From Rhodoferax lithotrophicus (GTDB lineage: Bacteria; Pseudomonadota; Gammaproteobacteria; Burkholderiales; Burkholderiaceae_C), in the NCBI RefSeq assembly GCF_019973615.1, contig NZ_AP024238.1, forward strand, positions 744,001 through 808,000: 64,000 bases of DNA, read 5' to 3'. The notes beneath the pieces were generated by a model, which did no database searches, was not told the origin of the DNA, and saw nothing but the letters and a program-made list of their open reading frames with translations. The position numbers were made by a program, and so were the translations under genes. The first letter of the stretch is position 1; each line of letters starts with the position of its first letter. Positions 56,800-64,000 of this stretch are shown piece by piece.

Positions 56800-58017
56800 T
56801 TATTCGTGCCGCAGCGCCTCAATCGGGTCCATACGTGCCGCACGGCGGGCCGGGAAGTAGCCAAACAGCACACCAATGCCAGCCGAAAACACCAGCGCCA
56901 GCACATTGATGGACACATCAAACGCATAGGGCACGGCCATGTACAGCGACAAACCATACGACGCACCAGTGGCGATCACCACACCGATGACGCCGCCCAG
57001 CGCGGACAGCACCACCGCTTCTATCAAAAACTGCAGCAACACCTCACCTTCCAGCGCGCCCACAGCCAGGCGCAGGCCGATTTCGCGGGTGCGCTCGGTC
57101 ACACTCACCAGCATGATGTTCATGATGCCTATGCCACCCACCAGCAGACTCACTGCCGCCACCGCGCCCAGCAGGTTGGTCAGCACACCCATGGTGCTGG
57201 ACAGGGTTTCGGCCAGTTGCTGGGTGTCAAAAATATTGAAGTTGTCGTCGTCGCCCGCTGCCAGTTTGCGCCGCTCGCGCAGCAGTTGGCGCAGACTGGC
57301 TTTCAGGGGCACACTGTCAGCGCCATCTTGCATCGACACCGAAAGTATGTCCACCTTGCGGCTACCCGTGACACGGCGCTGTAGCGTGTTCAGCGGAACC
57401 ACCACGGTGTCATCCTGATCACCCATGCCGCTCTGCCCCTTGCCGGCAAGGATGCCGATCACCACACAGGAAAACTGCTTCACACGCAGCAGCTCGCCCA
57501 GCCCGGTCAGGGCCACCGTGCCGCCAAAAATCTCGCGGCGAACCGTTTCACCGATGATGCACACGGCAGCACCGCCGAGTTGCTCATCAGGCGCAAAGAT
57601 GCGCCCGGCAGCCAGTTTCCAGTTGCCGGTGGTGAACCAGGCATTGGTGCTGCCCGTGACACTGGTGACCCAGTTGCGGCCATTGGCTACCACGGTCACG
57701 CTGGCGCGGCCCTGTGGCGACACCGCCGCCACGCCGCCGATTTGTGACTGAATCGCGGTGGCATCGGCCTCAATGAAGTGTGGCACACCACCGCCACCCC
57801 CGCCGCCGCCCGGGCCCCGCTGGCCTGGCATGATCAGCAGCAAATTGGTGCCCAAACCGGAGATTTGTGTCTGGATGGCCTGGGTTGCACCGTTGCCCAG
57901 CGTGACCATGGTGATCACCGCACTGACACCAATGACGATGCCCAGAATGGTCAGGAACGAGCGCAGCATGTTGCGCTGGACTGAGCGCAAGGCGAGCATA
58001 AAAACGCTGTACAGCAT
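56800..58017 (-). CDS. macB: MacB-type ABC exporter permease
   Basis: A 405-residue membrane protein with an N-terminal helix (~15-40), a large periplasmic domain (~50-275) and three C-terminal helices (~280-395; FtsX-like). A run of eight glycines occurs in the periplasmic loop (GPGGGGGGGG, near residue 70). The ATPase is a separate gene just upstream (overlapping at 58017), so MacB is split here. ARRAARMDPIEALRHE is the usual end. It forms a tripartite exporter with MacA and the OMF. Confidence 0.9.
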   Translation of the reverse strand: MLYSVFMLALRSVQRNMLRSFLTILGIVIGVSAVITMVTLGNGATQAIQTQISGLGTNLLLIMPGQRGPGGGGGGGGVPHFIEADATAIQSQIGGVAAVSPQGRASVTVVANGRNWVTSVTGSTNAWFTTGNWKLAAGRIFAPDEQLGGAAVCIIGETVRREIFGGTVALTGLGELLRVKQFSCVVIGILAGKGQSGMGDQDDTVVVPLNTLQRRVTGSRKVDILSVSMQDGADSVPLKASLRQLLRERRKLAAGDDDNFNIFDTQQLAETLSSTMGVLTNLLGAVAAVSLLVGGIGIMNIMLVSVTERTREIGLRLAVGALEGEVLLQFLIEAVVLSALGGVIGVVIATGASYGLSLYMAVPYAFDVSINVLALVFSAGIGVLFGYFPARRAARMDPIEALRHE

Positions 58018-58757
58018 CAGGTGGTCTCCGTGTTCGCCAACTCTGCAGGAGCGGTGGAGGACGGGTTGGGGTTGACTTCGTCCTTGGCCAGGCGGCCATC
58101 CAGAAAATGCACCATGCGTCGCGCGTAAGCCGCCATTTCCGGCTCATGGGTGACCATCAGCACGGTGATGCCGTGGTCCCGATTCAGCGCCAGCAGCAGG
58201 CCCATGATTTCGTGGCTGCGCTGGGTGTCCAGGTTGCCGGTGGGCTCGTCGGCCAGCACCACGGCGGGTTCAGTAACGATGGCGCGCGCAATGGCCACGC
58301 GCTGCTGCTGCCCACCCGAGAGTTCGGCCGGGGTGTGGCGCTCCCAGCCGCCCAGGCCTACCGACTCCAAGGCCTTGGCTGCCGCCACGCGGCGGGTACT
58401 GGCACTGTCGCCACGGTAAAGCAAGGGCAGTTCCACATTTTCCTGTGCCGAGGTGCGTGCCAGCAGGTTGAAGCCCTGAAACACAAAGCCCAGGTAACGC
58501 CGGCGCAGTCGTGCCCGCTGATCGCGTGAGAGTGTTTCCACGTGTGCGCCCTTGAACAGGTATTGCCCAGCCGTGGGTGTGTCCAGGCAGCCCAGAATGT
58601 TCATGGCGGTGGATTTACCCGAGCCACTGGGCCCTATGATGGCGACAAACTCACCCGCGCTGATGTCCAGGTCAATGCCTTTGAGCGCCATCAGCTCTGC
58701 CGCACCACTACCGTAGCGCTTGGTGATACCGCGCAACTGGATCAGCGGGACACTCAT
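58017..58757 (-). CDS. macB: MacB-type ABC exporter ATPase
   Basis: A 246-residue ATPase. Walker [10 protein letters not shown], signature LSGGQQQR, Walker [14 protein letters not shown] and switch VTHEPE are intact. It matches the ATPase half of MacB/LolD. It overlaps MacA (4 bases) and the permease gene (1 base). Confidence 0.93.
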   Translation of the reverse strand: MSVPLIQLRGITKRYGSGAAELMALKGIDLDISAGEFVAIIGPSGSGKSTAMNILGCLDTPTAGQYLFKGAHVETLSRDQRARLRRRYLGFVFQGFNLLARTSAQENVELPLLYRGDSASTRRVAAAKALESVGLGGWERHTPAELSGGQQQRVAIARAIVTEPAVVLADEPTGNLDTQRSHEIMGLLLALNRDHGITVLMVTHEPEMAAYARRMVHFLDGRLAKDEVNPNPSSTAPAELANTETT

Positions 58758-60130
58758 TGGGTGGCCGCCGTTTTCTGGTCGGTGATCACCAGCATGCCCG
58801 CGGTCAGGTCACCGCCGGTGATTTCGGTCATGCGCCCATTGCTGATACCGGGCGTGACCGCCACAGCCACAGGGATACCGTCTTTGGACAGCACCCAGAC
58901 CTGCTTGGCTAAAGCCGTGCTGGCATCCGATGCCGCAGATTGACGGGTTCTGCCCGGCATCCGTGGGGTCAGGCTGGCCATCACACCGCCTTTGGCCGCA
59001 GCCGGGCTGGCCTGCGCTGAGGGTGAGAAGCGCAGCGACGTGTTGGGCACCAACAGCACGTTGGTGCGTTGGGTGGCGGTGATGGTGGCGGTGGCCGTCA
59101 TGCCCGGGCGCAGGTTCAGGTCGGCGTTATCTACATCAAGATAAGTCAGGTAGGTGACCACGTTGTCGGTGATGGTGGAGCCAAAACCTACCCGCGTGAT
59201 GCGCGCAGGGAACTGGCGGCTGAGGTACGCACTCACGGTGAAGTTGGCGTTCTGGCCGACCTTGACCGCGCTCACGTCCGCCTCATCCACGTACACCCAC
59301 AAGCGCAACTTGGTCAGGTCTTCAGCCACCGTGAACAGTGTCACCGCCTGCAGTGAGGCAGCCACGGCGTTGCCGGGGTCCACTGCGCGGGTCAGTACCA
59401 CGCCGTCGGCGGGGGCACGAATGGAAGCTTTGGACAGGTTGGTCTGGTCGGTGGACAACGCCGCCTGAGCATCACTGACACCCGCCTGGGCACTGGCCGC
59501 ATCGGCACGGGCACGCTTGAGCGTGGCACGGGCCGTGTCAAGCTCGACTTTGGAGGGCACCTTGCCGCCTGAGAGCTGCGCGACTTCTTCGTAACGTGCC
59601 AGGCTTGCGGCAGCTTCAGCCACCGTGGCTTGGGTTTGTTCGACCTTGGAGCTGGCGGCAGACAGGGCGGCTTTGGAGCGCAGGATCTGGTCGCCCAGTT
59701 TGGCAGTGTCCAACACCACCAGGACCTGACCCTTCTTGATGGTGTCGTTGACATCCACATTGACCTTGAGCACCGTGCCTGAGAGCTCGCTACCAATATT
59801 GATGGTGCGGGTGGGCTGCAGGGTGCCGTTGGCGGTGACCGTCAGCGTCAGGTTGCCGCGCGCCACCGGTTGGGTGTTGTAAATGGGCGCGGCGTTGGCG
59901 GCCTTGCGCACCTGCCACCACCACACACCACCGCCCGCCAGCACGAGCGCCAGGACACCAGCCCAGATCAGCGGGCGGCGATACCAGGCACGCTGAAGTG
60001 GCTCATCCAACAAGGTGGCCGGGTCCACCTCAGCTTCGGTGAGGACGGTCGCAGACGCAGGTAAAGAGGTTGTTGCTGGTGACGCTGGCGGGGCACTTGG
60101 CACAGGCGCTTGGGGGTCATGGTTGGTCAT
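58754..60130 (-). CDS. macA: MacA-type periplasmic adaptor (membrane fusion protein)
   Basis: A 458-residue adaptor. Residues ~52-70 are a membrane anchor (LIWAGVLALVLAGGGVWWW). A lipoyl/barrel-sandwich domain with a coiled hairpin (~100-230; LRSKAALSAASSKVEQTQATVAEAAASLARYE) and a beta-barrel domain follow. It bridges the MacB permease and the outer-membrane channel. The gene overlaps both neighbours (4 bases each), showing a compact operon. Confidence 0.92.
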   Translation of the reverse strand: MTNHDPQAPVPSAPPASPATTSLPASATVLTEAEVDPATLLDEPLQRAWYRRPLIWAGVLALVLAGGGVWWWQVRKAANAAPIYNTQPVARGNLTLTVTANGTLQPTRTINIGSELSGTVLKVNVDVNDTIKKGQVLVVLDTAKLGDQILRSKAALSAASSKVEQTQATVAEAAASLARYEEVAQLSGGKVPSKVELDTARATLKRARADAASAQAGVSDAQAALSTDQTNLSKASIRAPADGVVLTRAVDPGNAVAASLQAVTLFTVAEDLTKLRLWVYVDEADVSAVKVGQNANFTVSAYLSRQFPARITRVGFGSTITDNVVTYLTYLDVDNADLNLRPGMTATATITATQRTNVLLVPNTSLRFSPSAQASPAAAKGGVMASLTPRMPGRTRQSAASDASTALAKQVWVLSKDGIPVAVAVTPGISNGRMTEITGGDLTAGMLVITDQKTAATQ

Positions 60131-61587
60131 GGAGCAGGTGTCCTGGATGAATCTGGGTTGGTTAAAGTGGGGATGGTGTCGCCCGGTGGCAGTCCGCCGC
60201 CCAGTGCCTTGACCAGACGCACCTGGTCAGCGCTGACGCCGGCGCGGGCCACGGCCACGCTGTCCTGCGAACTCAGGCGGGTGCGCTGGGTTTCCAGCAC
60301 GGTCTGGAAGTCCACCAGTCCGCTGCCATAACGCTGGCGCGCCAGGGTAGCGGCGATGTCGGCCGCCTCAAAAGCGTTTTGCAGCCGCAGCAGGCGCACA
60401 CGGTCACCTTGCAGCGCCACCAGCGCGTCCTCCACCTCGGTCAAAGCGGTCAGCACCGTGGCCTGGTACAGCGTATGGGCTTGCGCCATTGCGGCCTGCT
60501 GGGCGCGAAGTTGGGCCTGCGAAGCCCCGGCATCCCACACCGGCAGTGACAGGCTGGCCAGTACCGCAGCGGCCAAAGAGGCACCATCACTCAAAGCGCC
60601 CAGTGTCAGCGCATTCAGACCCAGCGAGCCACCAAGCTTGAAGTTGGGCAAGCGTGCGGCATCCGCCTGCGTGACGCGCGCAGCGGCAGTCAACACCTGA
60701 AATTCGGCAGCTCGCACATCCTGGCGCAGGCGCAAAGTGTCAGCCGGGAAAGCCAACGCCCAGTTGCCAGACACCTGCGGTACTGGTGCAACCACTGTCA
60801 GGGTTGATGCCAGCGCTGCGGGTGGCTGCCCCGTCAGCACACTGAGGGCATGAATCGTCTGGATCACGGTGGTTTGCAGTGCGGGCATTTGCGCCGCCGT
60901 TTGCTCAACCGAGGCGCGGGCCTGTTGTGCCTCCAGCGAGGTCACCAGCCCGGCTTGCAATCGCCACTGGGTGAGCTGCAAGGTCTCTTGCTGACTGCTC
61001 AGGTTGGCTTGAGCAATGGCCAGGCGCTCCTGGGTACTGCGCAGCGAGATGTAGTCCAGCGCCACTTCGGCAGCCAGCGACACCTTCACACCAGCCAGTG
61101 TGGCGGCGCTGGCCTGGGCACTGGCATCAGCGGCCTGAACCGCCGCGCGATTGGCGCCAAAAACATCCAGCTCCCAACTGGTATCCAGGCCCACCTGGAA
61201 GTGGTTGGTGCTGTTGTCGCCGCTGCGATTGCGCCCGGCCGATGCCGAGCCTCCCACCGAAGGCCACAGCCCAGCGCCTGCCACATCGCGCAAAGCGCGT
61301 GCCTGTTGCAGGGCGGCTTGGGCACCACGTACGCTGGTGTTGGCCTCCAGCGCCTGGGTGATCAAACGGCTCAGCAGCGGGTCGTTAAAGCGCAGCCACC
61401 AGGATACAAGGGCTGCATTGGACGCATTGCCCACATCCGGCTGGCCGACCGAGCCCGACCAGGCCGCAGGAAGCTCAAACCCCAGTGGCATCATCGTCGG
61501 CGCAGTCACCGAGGCACAGGCGCACAGTGCCAGCGTGAGCACACCGAGGGAAATGCGCCTGGGCCACTGTGCACGGTGGGTGTTCAT
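60127..61587 (-). CDS. NodT-type outer-membrane efflux lipoprotein
   Basis: A 486-residue TolC-like channel. The N-terminus LGVLTLALCACAS is a signal peptide with a lipobox ending at Cys, so it is a lipoprotein as in NodT/OprM. Two repeats of the outer-membrane-efflux domain (~70-260, ~275-470) include WWLRFNDPLLSRLI and the coiled segments. The ATG at 61587 (MNTHRAQWPRRIS) is used; the upstream frame is not conserved in style. First gene of OMF-macA-macB(ATPase)-permease, minus strand. The substrate is unknown. Confidence 0.92.
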   Translation of the reverse strand: MNTHRAQWPRRISLGVLTLALCACASVTAPTMMPLGFELPAAWSGSVGQPDVGNASNAALVSWWLRFNDPLLSRLITQALEANTSVRGAQAALQQARALRDVAGAGLWPSVGGSASAGRNRSGDNSTNHFQVGLDTSWELDVFGANRAAVQAADASAQASAATLAGVKVSLAAEVALDYISLRSTQERLAIAQANLSSQQETLQLTQWRLQAGLVTSLEAQQARASVEQTAAQMPALQTTVIQTIHALSVLTGQPPAALASTLTVVAPVPQVSGNWALAFPADTLRLRQDVRAAEFQVLTAAARVTQADAARLPNFKLGGSLGLNALTLGALSDGASLAAAVLASLSLPVWDAGASQAQLRAQQAAMAQAHTLYQATVLTALTEVEDALVALQGDRVRLLRLQNAFEAADIAATLARQRYGSGLVDFQTVLETQRTRLSSQDSVAVARAGVSADQVRLVKALGGGLPPGDTIPTLTNPDSSRTPAP

Positions 61588-62094
61588 ACGAACATCTGAC
61601 AAGATATCCGGCTGTGGTGCAGCCTGACTGCATGTACCCACCAACAGAAAGTCAGCCACGTCCCGGGCCCGTGGTACGAGCGTTTCGAAGTTGTGTAGTG
61701 GAGGCATGGAATCTCATTCAGAAGGCCCCGAAGGTAAAACTGCAACACTCGCTGGTCTGTGTGTTGGCGAACCCCCCGCTAGGTCAGGGCATCTTGAAAG
61801 CTATTACATCGATAGCTACGCAGGCTTGTTATTTAAGGTCTTCAGAAGTTTTTGTTCAAAGTTTTCGCAAGCAGCCATGAGTTTCCTGGCAACCGTGCCA
61901 TGGTGTTCGGCACCGCGCAGGCCCGCCGTTGCCACCCTGACCATACTCAGCCATTGAGGCCCGCCACCCCCAAGTGCCAGGTGCACCCTTTCAGGAGGTG
62001 ACTTGCTCCTCGGGTGCTTCATTTGGAGAATAGGTGTCGTGTGGAACACCCACTCTCGGTGCCAACATGGCCAGACGGGCGGGTGTGGGCTCAG
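61588..62094. other. intergenic region with a diverged repeat copy
   Basis: About 507 bases. It should hold the promoter of the exporter operon, and no clear element was identified. A diverged repeat copy is at 61797-61850. A minus-strand frame at 61816-62049 (77 codons) has coding-like composition but no clear start or relative. Confidence 0.45.
61797..61850 (+). repeat. dispersed repeat, copy 7 (diverged)
   Basis: AAGCTATTACATCGATAGCT, then GCAGGCTTG, then AAGGTCTTCAGAAG. The order fits the family, but the AAGCGCTAGAGGCC core is changed. Confidence 0.45.
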
Positions 62095-62421
62095 TTATCG
62101 CGCAAGGGCCGCTTCCAGCTGCGCTTTGTTCATCGCGGAACGCCCAGGCAGACCACGCTGACGGGCTTCATTACGAAGCTGCAGCACGGTTCGGCCCCCT
62201 GGGCCTTGGTGGGAGCGCAAGCCACCGCGCCGCCCCGCAGACATGTCGTTGATGGAAGAGGCACTGGCCGTGACCGATTCACCGTGCTGCGCCCGCTCTT
62301 TGTTGACGACCCTGGCCGCAATCTCTTGGGCCACCGCCTCAGGTTTGCCGCCTTCAAGCAGGCTGTCCTTGATATGGGTGTACTGGCGTTCGCGCTTGGC
62401 GCTCCAGGTTTTGGATGGCAT
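62095..62421 (-). CDS. small basic protein with Rho-N/SAP-like C-terminus (plasmid-stabilisation-like)
   Basis: A 108-residue protein: MPSKTWSAKRERQYTHIKDSL (ChaB-/plasmid-stabilisation-like N-terminus), a charged middle, and TVLQLRNEARQRGLPGRSAM NKAQLEAAL at the end, resembling the Rho-N/SAP helix-extended-helix motif. Function is not established. Such genes are often near stress loci. The ATG at 62421 starts the conserved block; upstream frame is open. Confidence 0.75.
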   Translation of the reverse strand: MPSKTWSAKRERQYTHIKDSLLEGGKPEAVAQEIAARVVNKERAQHGESVTASASSINDMSAGRRGGLRSHQGPGGRTVLQLRNEARQRGLPGRSAMNKAQLEAALAR

Positions 62422-62489
62422 GACCTCTCCTTGGGGGTTGTCATTGGCCAGGAAAATCCCGGCCATTGATAAGACATGCTTGGCAGCGG

Positions 62490-63635
62490 TCACACCCGCA
62501 GAAAAGACAGCAGCGCGTCGTTGAACGCCTGCGCGTGTGACACGTTCAGTCCGTGTGGCGCACCGCTTACCCTTACCAGCTGGCTGTGGGGCACGGCGCG
62601 ATGGGTGCGCTGACCCGAGCCTTCAATGGGCACAATCGCGTCCGCCTCGCCGTGAATCACCAGCGTGGGCACGGTCACTTTCTTCAGGTCTTCGCGAAAG
62701 TCGGTGGTGTCGAACGCCTCCATACACGCCAGCGCCGCCTGCTGCGCCGACTGGAGGCACAGGGCGACCGCCTCGCTGCGCTGCGACTCGGAGACCTGAA
62801 GCACCCCATGGGCCGAGAAGAAGTTCCTGGTGAACTGCTCGAAGAAGGCTCCCCGGTCTTGCTCCAGGGCGAGTTTTGTCTGGTGTGCTTTCTCGGGTGT
62901 GAGCGGCCCTTCGGGGTTGTCAGCCGACTGCATCAGGTACGGCGGCACGGCGGCGGCAAACACCACACTGCGCAGGCGCGATTCGCCGTGCCGTGCCACA
63001 TAACGTGCCACTTCGCCCCCGCCCATCGAGAAACCCACCAGCGTCACGTCCTGCAGTCCACATTGATCCAGCACACGTTGCAGGTCGTCTGCCAGCACGT
63101 CATAGCTGTAGCCGGAGGACGGTTTGTCTGAACGCCCGAAGCCCCGTCGGTCGTAAGCCACCACGCGATACCCGGCGGCTTGAAGCACCGACACCTGCAG
63201 CTCCCAGGCCTGGGCCGACAACGGCCAGCCATGGATCAGCACCACCGGTCGGCCCGTGCCACCGCTGTCTTCGATGTGCAGGCGCACGGAGTCCGCGGGG
63301 GTTGTGTCCACACTGTTTGCATCTTCCGAACTGGTCGCGGCTCCGGCGGCGGCACCGCCGAGTGCACCGGCAACGGCACCCAGCGAGGCCCCGACCAAAA
63401 CCCCCACCGGGCCAGCCACCGCAACACCGATGACCGCCCCCGTGGCTGCACCGGCCATCACGCCGCCACCAATCAGCACCGAGTTGCCCTCACGCTCAAC
63501 ATCCTGGGATTCCAGCGGTGTCTGTGCTGCAGCACTCGGGTCTTGCGACGGAATGCCGTGGCCGGGGTTGGCCTGTTCGGCCAGGTCTTCGTCCACAGGT
63601 GGGGTGTTGGACGGTGGGGTGATGAATGCGTTCAT
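62490..63635 (-). CDS. glycine-zipper / alpha-beta-hydrolase fusion protein
   Basis: A 381-residue protein. Residues ~1-45 are disordered and acidic; ~50-100 form a glycine-zipper-type membrane segment (VLIGGGVMAGAATGAVIGVA, then VGVLVGASLGAVAGALGGAA). Residues ~115-381 are an alpha/beta hydrolase of the haloperoxidase type: HGWPLS, nucleophile Ser in GFSMGGGE, Asp in VIHGEADAIVP and His in GAPHGLNVSH. Cofactor-free haloperoxidases or esterases are likely. The fusion suggests membrane tethering. GGAGAAG precedes the ATG at 63635. A single gene on the minus strand. Confidence 0.85.
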   Translation of the reverse strand: MNAFITPPSNTPPVDEDLAEQANPGHGIPSQDPSAAAQTPLESQDVEREGNSVLIGGGVMAGAATGAVIGVAVAGPVGVLVGASLGAVAGALGGAAAGAATSSEDANSVDTTPADSVRLHIEDSGGTGRPVVLIHGWPLSAQAWELQVSVLQAAGYRVVAYDRRGFGRSDKPSSGYSYDVLADDLQRVLDQCGLQDVTLVGFSMGGGEVARYVARHGESRLRSVVFAAAVPPYLMQSADNPEGPLTPEKAHQTKLALEQDRGAFFEQFTRNFFSAHGVLQVSESQRSEAVALCLQSAQQAALACMEAFDTTDFREDLKKVTVPTLVIHGEADAIVPIEGSGQRTHRAVPHSQLVRVSGAPHGLNVSHAQAFNDALLSFLRV

Positions 63636-63910
63636 AGGCTTCTCCTGGTTCAGTTGAAGTTGGAATGAGCAAGAGGCTCGATCCGTAAACTGTTGGGTGA
63701 CGTTATGCCCTCAAAGCGGGTCTGTCGGTGCGACAGCGAACGGATGCGGATCACCTTGGCCCTCCACTTGCTTGTTATGTGGGCTGGCATACCGACAGCT
63801 TGGTCCATAGGCGGTGCAATGGCAGCCCGCAATCTGTGGATTCAGACACGGCATCCGTTTGATGAATCAAAGTTTTTCCAGGGTTTTATGCCCGGGCAGG
63901 AGTATTCAAT

Positions 63911-64000
63911 ATGCGTTTAGGGACCAAAGGCCGTTTTGCAGTCACGGCCATGATTGATGTTGCTTTGCGTGAAGCGTTCGGGCCGGTACCGCTGAATGAT
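63911..64000 (+). CDS. iscR: Rrf2-family regulator, IscR-like, 5' part (runs off window)
   Basis: Thirty codons are visible, [20 protein letters not shown] then [10 protein letters not shown], which match the start of IscR-type Rrf2 regulators. AGGAG lies 9 bases upstream of the ATG. The rest, including the cluster Cys ligands and the downstream genes (usually isc genes), is outside the window. It would control Fe-S cluster biogenesis, relevant for nitrogenase. Start certain; family assigned from the N-terminus only. Confidence 0.8.
   Translation, partial: MRLGTKGRFAVTAMIDVALREAFGPVPLND

Noticed and set aside
61882..61902. Sigma-54-like TGGCACGG on the minus strand
   Set aside because: The -12 GC is not at the required spacing.
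61816..62049. 77-codon minus-strand frame between exporter operon and small basic protein
   Set aside because: No ribosome site, its end runs into a repeat copy, and no family is recognised.

Overview
The window looks like chromosomal DNA of a nitrogen-fixing betaproteobacterium, most likely a Comamonadaceae member close to Rhodoferax. This rests on recognising gene content and protein style (molybdenum nitrogenase with DraT/DraG, FeSII-type ferredoxin, split mod cluster, NifQ) and on a dispersed 50-60 bp repeat of a kind I associate with Comamonadaceae. No database search was run. No tRNA, rRNA, insertion sequence or CRISPR array was seen.

Layout. 1-1.4 kb: end of a membrane cytochrome b-like gene, an octaheme cytochrome c and a small zinc-ribbon protein. 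1.4-4.1 kb (minus): phnCDE-type phosphonate ABC transporter whose binding-protein gene phnD carries an in-frame TGA in place of a conserved Trp. 4.2-9.6 kb (minus): nifHDK, then an intrinsic terminator, a Shethna/FeSII-type 2Fe-2S ferredoxin and an unrecognised gene. Upstream of nifH lie a sigma-54 promoter, a consensus IHF site and a NifA-type UAS. 9.9-11.4 kb (minus): PAS-PAS-GGDEF diguanylate cyclase.

11.8-17.2 kb (plus): a compact operon behind a second UAS plus sigma-54 promoter, holding an unknown protein, draT, draG, a tandem nitroreductase (SagB-type) protein, an ankyrin protein, an ArsC-like nitrogenase-associated protein and an FmdB-type zinc ribbon. 17.4-19.4 kb (minus): a LuxR/NarL-type two-component pair. 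19.8-30.6 kb (plus): a two-partner secretion operon with a TpsB transporter, a 2755-residue TpsA exoprotein built of about 16 MBG-like repeats, and a coupled small exported protein.

31-38.7 kb: NAD-type isocitrate dehydrogenase; on the minus strand a class A penicillin-binding protein and a truncated KdpD / KdpE / Kup potassium cluster. 38.7-46.1 kb: a molybdenum module with an unknown protein behind a sigma-54-like promoter overlapping a ModE-like operator, mop, modE, modA, a NifX-family protein, modD, nifQ, a second modA, modB and modC. 46.1-53.1 kb: patatin-like protein, UPF0149/SEC-C protein, a large sensor diguanylate cyclase and a thioredoxin-domain protein. 53.4-56.6 kb: stress-type genes (DksA-like zinc finger, 17M-like protein, VIT family, cbpA, cbpM). 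56.8-61.6 kb (minus): a MacA-MacB-OMF tripartite exporter operon. 62-64 kb: a small basic stress-type protein, a glycine-zipper/alpha-beta-hydrolase fusion and the start of an IscR-like Rrf2 regulator.

How it fits together: nifHDK makes nitrogenase; the FeSII-type ferredoxin probably protects it from oxygen; DraT/DraG switch NifH off and on by ADP-ribosylation at Arg102; the mod/nifQ module supplies molybdenum for FeMo-cofactor. The regulatory sites place the unknown gene, the tandem nitroreductase and the ankyrin protein in the nif regulon, which is the most interesting uncharacterised group here. A dispersed repeat occurs in seven copies, mostly at gene ends, once inside a coding sequence.
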